A model generated the notes under the pieces. The model had not been told where the DNA came from and ran no database searches. It saw only the letters and a program-made list of their open reading frames with translations. From assembly GCF_018224925.1 (NCBI RefSeq), contig NZ_JAGTUF010000003.1, positions 124,001 through 188,000 on the forward strand: a stretch of 64,000 bases of DNA, written 5' to 3'. This DNA comes from Magnetospirillum sulfuroxidans (GTDB lineage Bacteria; Pseudomonadota; Alphaproteobacteria; Rhodospirillales; Magnetospirillaceae). This document shows, piece by piece, positions 61,399-64,000 of the stretch. The number at the start of each line of letters is the position of its first letter. The first letter of the stretch is position 1. The translations under genes and the position numbers were made by a program.

Positions 61399-63480
61399 AT
61401 GAGCATTCGCGCGATAATCAACGCCCTGTTGGGTTCTCTGGCCATTGTGGCGATTTTGGCGGTTACCACGATTGCGGTTGGATCGCTGCGCCAATGGCAA
61501 GGGGCCGAGCGGGCGGCGTTGCAGGGCCGGCTGTCCGATCTGCTGTTGCAGGCGTCGGGACAATGGGCGGCGGAACGCGGTTTGACCGCCGGGGCCTTGG
61601 GGGCGGAACAACCGGCGACGGCCGATCTGCTTAAGCGCGTCGCCGAACGGCGTGCGGCGGGGGATGCCGCCATGGCCGAGGCTTTGGCGGCCATGCCGCA
61701 ATTGGAATTTTCCACCCGGGGCGATCTGTCGGCGCGGGTGCAAGAGCGCCAGCGCCAGATCACTGATGTGCGCCGCACCGTCGATGCGGCCTTGGCCGAG
61801 GGCAAAACCAAGCGCCAGGATGCGGTGATCACGGCGTGGTTTCCCACCTCGTCGGGGTTGATCGAAAGTGCCTTGATGCTGCGTCTGGGGCTGATCCAGG
61901 CGAATTCGCAAACGCCGTTGATCGCCATGACCGAGGATTTGCGCTCGCAATTGGCGGTGATGGAGGAATATGCCGGGCGTGAACGCGGCTACGCCAATGG
62001 GGTGATTGCCGCCGGCCGGCCGCTGACCGGGGCCGACATGGCGGTGCTGGGCGAATTTCGCGGCCGGGTGCTGGGGGCGTGGGAATTCGCTCGCATTTTG
62101 GCGCGCCAACAAAATCTGAACACGGCCATGGCCGCCCCCGTCGCCGAGATCGAACAGCAATATTTCGGCACTTTCGAACGTCTGCGCGCCTCGGTTCATC
62201 AGGCGGGGCAAGCGGGACAGGCCTATCCGCTTGCGGCCGGCGATTGGTTCGCCGCCGCCACCGCCGCCATGGCCACCATAACCAAGGCGCAGGCGGCGGC
62301 GGCGCAGTTGGCGGTCACGGTGACCGCCAACCAGCAGACCGAGGCTTCGCGGGTTCTGATCATGTCCATTGGCGCGGCGGCAATCGCCTTGTCTCTGTGT
62401 CTGTTGGGGTTGGTGGTGACCCAAAACCGGGTGATCGGTCCGGTCCGAGGCATGGAGCGGACCATGACCCGATTGTCCGGCGGCGATCTGGACGCCGAGG
62501 TGCTGGGTGACCGGCGTCATGACGAAATCGGGGCCATGGCGCGGGCGCTTCGGGTGTTCCGCGATACCATGCGTGAGGCGGCGGGCTTGCGCCAACAGCA
62601 GGAAAATGCTCGGCAATTGCAGGCCGAGGAACGCCGTCAGGCGCTGTTGGAGATGGCCGACACCTTAGAGGTAAACGTTCAAGGAATTGTCGGCGAGGTG
62701 GTGACCGCAGCGACCCAGCTGAATTCCCATTCTCTCAGCCTGTCGGCTTTGGCCCGTCAGGCGCAGGAACAGACCGGCGCCGCCGCCGGAGCTTCGGAAG
62801 CGGCCTCGGGCAGTGTGCAGACGGTGGCTTCGGCCGCCGAGGAATTGTCGGCGTCGATTGCCGAGATTTCCCGTCAGGTGGGCGATTCCGCCACGTTCTC
62901 GCAAGAGGCGGTGGCGGAATTGGGGCATACCAATGCCAGTATGGAAAGCCTGCTGGAGGCGGTCAGCCGTGTCGGCGAGGTGACCAGCCTCATCAGTCAG
63001 ATTGCCAGCCAGACCAATCTGTTGGCGTTGAACGCCACCATCGAGGCGGCACGGGCGGGCGAAGCGGGCAAGGGATTCGCCGTGGTCGCCAACGAGGTCA
63101 AGGCCCTGGCCAATCAGACGGCCAAGGCCACCGACGAGATCGCCCAGCAGATCAGCGCCATTCAGGCCACCACCTCGGTCGCCGCCGGGGCCATGGATCT
63201 GGTCGGCGGCACCATCCGTCGCATCCATGAAACCGCCGCCGCCATCAGTGTGGCGGTCGAACAGCAAGGGGCGGCCACCAGCGAAATTGCTCGGTCGGTG
63301 TCCATGGCCGCCGCCGGCTCGCACCAGGTCTGCGACAATATCGGCGGCCTTTCCCAAGCCGCCAACGAGACCCATGCCCAGGCCGATCACGTCCATGACG
63401 CTTCGGAAGTGCTGTCCAGCCAGGCCGAACGCTTGCGCGCGGCTTTGGGCCATTTTCTCGATGGTTTGCGCGCGGCTTGA
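61399..63480 (+). CDS. Methyl-accepting chemotaxis protein with NIT-like sensor
   Basis: 693 residues from 61399. Membrane helix 1 ([20 protein letters not shown]), a helical periplasmic region of ~300 residues with [20 protein letters not shown] and [20 protein letters not shown], two ERG motifs like those in nitrate/nitrite-sensing NIT domains, helix 2 ([20 protein letters not shown]), HAMP ([20 protein letters not shown]), and the signalling domain with tip [39 protein letters not shown]. The ligand is unproven. No C-terminal CheR pentapeptide. Confidence 0.93.
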   Translation: MSIRAIINALLGSLAIVAILAVTTIAVGSLRQWQGAERAALQGRLSDLLLQASGQWAAERGLTAGALGAEQPATADLLKRVAERRAAGDAAMAEALAAMPQLEFSTRGDLSARVQERQRQITDVRRTVDAALAEGKTKRQDAVITAWFPTSSGLIESALMLRLGLIQANSQTPLIAMTEDLRSQLAVMEEYAGRERGYANGVIAAGRPLTGADMAVLGEFRGRVLGAWEFARILARQQNLNTAMAAPVAEIEQQYFGTFERLRASVHQAGQAGQAYPLAAGDWFAAATAAMATITKAQAAAAQLAVTVTANQQTEASRVLIMSIGAAAIALSLCLLGLVVTQNRVIGPVRGMERTMTRLSGGDLDAEVLGDRRHDEIGAMARALRVFRDTMREAAGLRQQQENARQLQAEERRQALLEMADTLEVNVQGIVGEVVTAATQLNSHSLSLSALARQAQEQTGAAAGASEAASGSVQTVASAAEELSASIAEISRQVGDSATFSQEAVAELGHTNASMESLLEAVSRVGEVTSLISQIASQTNLLALNATIEAARAGEAGKGFAVVANEVKALANQTAKATDEIAQQISAIQATTSVAAGAMDLVGGTIRRIHETAAAISVAVEQQGAATSEIARSVSMAAAGSHQVCDNIGGLSQAANETHAQADHVHDASEVLSSQAERLRAALGHFLDGLRAA

Positions 63481-63532
63481 CCTGGGGGCGGGGGTGTGGC
63501 GCAATGCGCCCATTCTGACGGAGGGTCTGTCT

Positions 63533-63814
63533 TTGTTTCCGCGTCTTGCCGCCTGCTTGTGCTTGGTCTTGGCTGGGGCCGGTTGTTCCGCCGCCTCGGT
63601 GCCCTGGCAACATCCGACCGCGCCGAAGGATCAATGGAGATCCGATTACAATAGCTGTCGCCGATGGGCCGACGAGCAGGTCGGCTATCGGGAAAGCGAA
63701 GCCGACAGCAATTTCCGCGATTATGACCGCGCCCAGGCGCGCAAGCGCATCAACGCCTATTTGGATATGTGCATGCGTGACCGCGGCTACGTTCCCGTTC
63801 GCCCCAGCCGATGA
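63533..63814 (+). CDS. Small lipoprotein
   Basis: 93 residues from a TTG at 63533 with GGAGG 9 bases before it; no ATG is available in a suitable place. Lipobox LAGAGCSAA after a hydrophobic stretch (LAACLCLVLAG). The mature part (DQWRSDYNSCRRWADEQVGY, INAYLDMCMRDRGYVPV) has the two-Cys pattern of small outer-membrane lipoproteins in Rhodospirillales. Function unknown. Confidence 0.65.
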   Translation: MFPRLAACLCLVLAGAGCSAASVPWQHPTAPKDQWRSDYNSCRRWADEQVGYRESEADSNFRDYDRAQARKRINAYLDMCMRDRGYVPVRPSR

Positions 63815-64000
63815 AAAGGATGTCCATGCGCGTTTTCGCTTTGGCGCTTTGCCTGTGCGCGTCCCTGCCTGCCCTGGCGCAGGAATTGCCGCAATTCCCC
63901 AAGGCCGGCCCGCCCGGTTCCCTGCCCGAGCCGCTGTGCGACACCGCCTTGGCCAATAATGGCGAATGGCTGGTCGGGCGTTGGGTCAGTCCGCAAAGCC
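63811..64000 (+). CDS. Secreted protein, cut by the window end
   Basis: The first 63 residues. A start at 63811 overlaps the lipoprotein stop (ATGA); another at 63826 has AAGGA 5 bases upstream and may be the true one. A signal peptide (MRVFALALCLCASLPALAQE) is followed by LCDTALANNGEWLVGRWVSP. The rest lies beyond the window; no family named. Confidence 0.65.
   Translation, partial: MKRMSMRVFALALCLCASLPALAQELPQFPKAGPPGSLPEPLCDTALANNGEWLVGRWVSPQS

Noticed and set aside
1-64000. tRNA, rRNA or magnetosome genes
   Set aside because: No cloverleaf-like or rRNA sequence and no mam/mms-type proteins were recognised anywhere in the window.

Overview
The window looks like the chromosome of a GC-rich alphaproteobacterium, most likely a Rhodospirillales member related to Magnetospirillum. 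The grounds are the split F0 operon order atpI-atpB-atpE-atpF'-atpF without F1 genes nearby, the mutY / dciA / DsbA-like / smc neighbourhood, a bactofilin-M23 peptidase pair, and a MoxR-DUF58-BatA operon. The genus is an inference; the class is well supported. No rRNA, tRNA or CRISPR array was seen.

Bases 1-7881 are an accessory, decaying region. It begins with the 3' part of an SbcC-like ATPase gene, then a recombinase tail fused to a broken IS630-type transposase. Next is an Xre/ParS-RES toxin-antitoxin pair with a clear inverted-repeat operator, then remnants of a long-tailed phage tail cluster (a tail completion-type protein, a tail tube truncated by deletion, a small membrane protein, a DUF1833 protein, an NlpC/P60 protein, the N-terminus of a gpJ-like protein). 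A Phd-VapC module sits inside it; its toxin gene carries a frameshift.

Bases 7882-31844 are mainly ordinary chromosome: a DinG/XPD-type helicase, a large hybrid histidine kinase, an AraC regulator facing a carboxymuconolactone decarboxylase-like gene, mutY, dciA, a DsbA-like thiol protein, smc, the ATP synthase F0 operon with its promoter and terminator, kup, a sirtuin, an LMW phosphatase plus fructosamine kinase pair, an orphan AMIN-like secreted protein, a CBS protein, an ABM-like protein with a Fur-box-like site, and a TPR-glycosyltransferase protein.

Bases 31841-48111 hold a second, unrelated phage cluster, all on the minus strand. It is of podovirus (T7-like) type: capsid, tail tubular protein, nozzle-like protein, collar/fibre protein, three paralogous tail fibres, a large LamG/SPRY-like fibre, a putative small terminase, the large terminase, a membrane protein, a SleB-type endolysin and a holin. 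Portal, scaffold, integrase, replication and RNA polymerase genes are absent. The three fibres share ends and repeat shafts; two of them differ by swapped, lower-GC central domains, and each fibre is preceded by a terminator hairpin lying right against its ribosome binding site. This is the most interesting structure in the window.

Bases 48466-64000 return to chromosome: a soluble coiled-coil protein with MCP-like tips, a DUF2934 protein, bactofilin plus M23 peptidase (cell shape), a four-gene MoxR/DUF58/BatA-DUF4159/VWA-amidotransferase-like operon, a DUF1285-Nudix-CCA transferase operon, a MaoC-type hydratase, a NIT-like chemoreceptor, a small lipoprotein, and a secreted protein cut by the window end.
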